A stretch of 5,027 bases of DNA from Planctomycetota bacterium. Lineage in GTDB: Bacteria; Planctomycetota; SZUA-567. The position numbers were made by a program, and so were the translations under genes. The DNA is taken from positions 1 to 5,027 of the forward strand of contig JAISYD010000332.1 in assembly GCA_031270145.1 (NCBI GenBank), given 5' to 3'. Numbering within the stretch: the stretch's first letter is position 1; each line of letters opens with the position of its first letter. Positions 4,413-5,027 of this stretch are shown piece after piece. Below the pieces are notes generated by a model. That model was not told the DNA's origin and ran no database searches. It saw nothing but the letters and a program-made list of their open reading frames with translations.

Positions 4413-5027
4413 GTGGCAAAGGCGTTGTCCGCGATTGCCGCGTTCCTGCTGATTCCATTGGCCCTCACCGCTTGCGGATGCGGCCCCGGGAGCGCGGGCG
4501 GGGAGGCCGCCGCGGCTGGCGATCCGGCTCGAGCGAAGTGGCCCGACAGCTCGCCAAGCGGCCCGCCAAGCACACCGACCAATCCGCCGTCAAGTCCCGC
4601 CTTGACCGACATGGCCGTTCACCTCAAGGGCGAAAGCCCGAGACCTCAAGCCAGCATGACGCCGACGGGCGCGCCCGTGTCGTCATCGGATGGGGTGGGC
4701 CCGATTGGCGAAACGGCCAAAGCGACCGGCGAGGCGGACGCTCCACAAGGGTTGCCGCCGCAGGCGGAACGGAGTGAAAAGGCAAAAATGATTATCACGG
4801 TCGGTGACGTAACATTGACAGCCATAATGGCTGACAACTCATCCGCAGAGGCGTTTATGACCCTTTTGCGCAGCAAGCCGCTGACGATCAAAATGCATGA
4901 TTACGGCTGTTTTGAGAAAGTCGGTCCTATCGGACAGACCCTGCCCCGGAACGACGAACCGACAAATGCGACCGCCGGGGATTTAATTCTGTATCAGGGC
5001 GGCAGTTTCGTGATATATTACGGGGAA
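4413..5027 (+). CDS. Lipoprotein with C-terminal cyclophilin-like domain (partial, 3' end cut)
   Basis: First 205 codons of a gene running off the right edge. From a GTG start (GGGGG 6 nt upstream) it encodes a type II signal peptide with lipobox LTAC, lipidated Cys21. A low-complexity Pro/Ser/Thr/Gly-rich tether of about 100 residues (22-125) follows, then a domain from 126: MIITVGDVTLTAIMADNS, LTIKMHDYG, GDLILYQGGSFVIYYG. This resembles the cyclophilin-like fold family often found beside CMD/cupin and flavodoxin genes; these lack proven prolyl isomerase activity. Oddities: base composition falls from about 77% G+C in the tether (4501-4560) to about 48% in the domain (4801-4920), and ATG 4788 at the domain start has AAAAGG 5 nt upstream, so the domain could also be made alone as a cytosolic protein. 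It sits 36 bp after the CMD-cupin gene in the same reading frame, separated by its TAG. The domain name is probable, not certain. Confidence 0.72.
   Translation, partial: MAKALSAIAAFLLIPLALTACGCGPGSAGGEAAAAGDPARAKWPDSSPSGPPSTPTNPPSSPALTDMAVHLKGESPRPQASMTPTGAPVSSSDGVGPIGETAKATGEADAPQGLPPQAERSEKAKMIITVGDVTLTAIMADNSSAEAFMTLLRSKPLTIKMHDYGCFEKVGPIGQTLPRNDEPTNATAGDLILYQGGSFVIYYGE

Noticed and set aside
1..5027. tRNA, rRNA, CRISPR array or intact insertion sequence
   Set aside because: No cloverleaf with conserved TTCGA-type arm, no regularly spaced repeats, and no transposase reading frame were found on either strand.

Overview
The window looks like chromosomal DNA from a G+C-rich Gram-negative bacterium, probably an anaerobe. 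The evidence is two lipoprotein signal peptides, a third Sec-type signal peptide, strongly G/C-ending codons in the genes, and A+T-rich control DNA between them. A Desulfovibrio-like (Desulfobacterota) or Synergistota origin would fit, but this is a guess; nothing here fixes the taxon.

Layout. (1) Positions 1-551, minus strand: N-terminal 183 codons of a LysR-family regulator, cut by the window edge. (2) Positions 552-1413: an unusually long (862 bp) divergent intergenic region with no gene I can support. It holds a probable regulator promoter, a perfect dyad with the T-N11-A layout of a LysR-type operator (600-620), a G+C-rich block with a strong hairpin (745-789), a possible small mobile element of about 112 bp with terminal inverted repeats and a short flanking duplication (952-1063), a hairpin at 1115-1153, and an A+T-rich stretch with an inverted repeat (1291-1319) and a 28-bp dyad (1353-1380) just upstream of the operon. 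(3) Positions 1414-5027, plus strand: four tightly spaced genes (gaps of 5, 18 and 36 bp), probably one operon. They encode a lipoprotein flavodoxin; a secreted fusion of a SUMF1/FGE-fold domain with a second flavodoxin domain; a fusion of a carboxymuconolactone decarboxylase (AhpD-like) domain with a cupin; and a lipoprotein with a C-terminal cyclophilin-like domain, cut by the window end.

How it may work together. LysR regulators beside flavodoxin, CMD/cupin and cyclophilin-like genes form a recurring redox or electrophile-responsive neighbourhood in anaerobes, but the substrate is not known to me. What stands out is that three of the four operon products appear to be exported. This suggests an envelope version of a normally cytoplasmic flavin redox set, with two related flavodoxin domains (about 45% identical by eye), one of them attached to a SUMF1-fold domain that lacks the formylglycine-generating cysteines. 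The individual families are recognised with good confidence; a joint function is inference.
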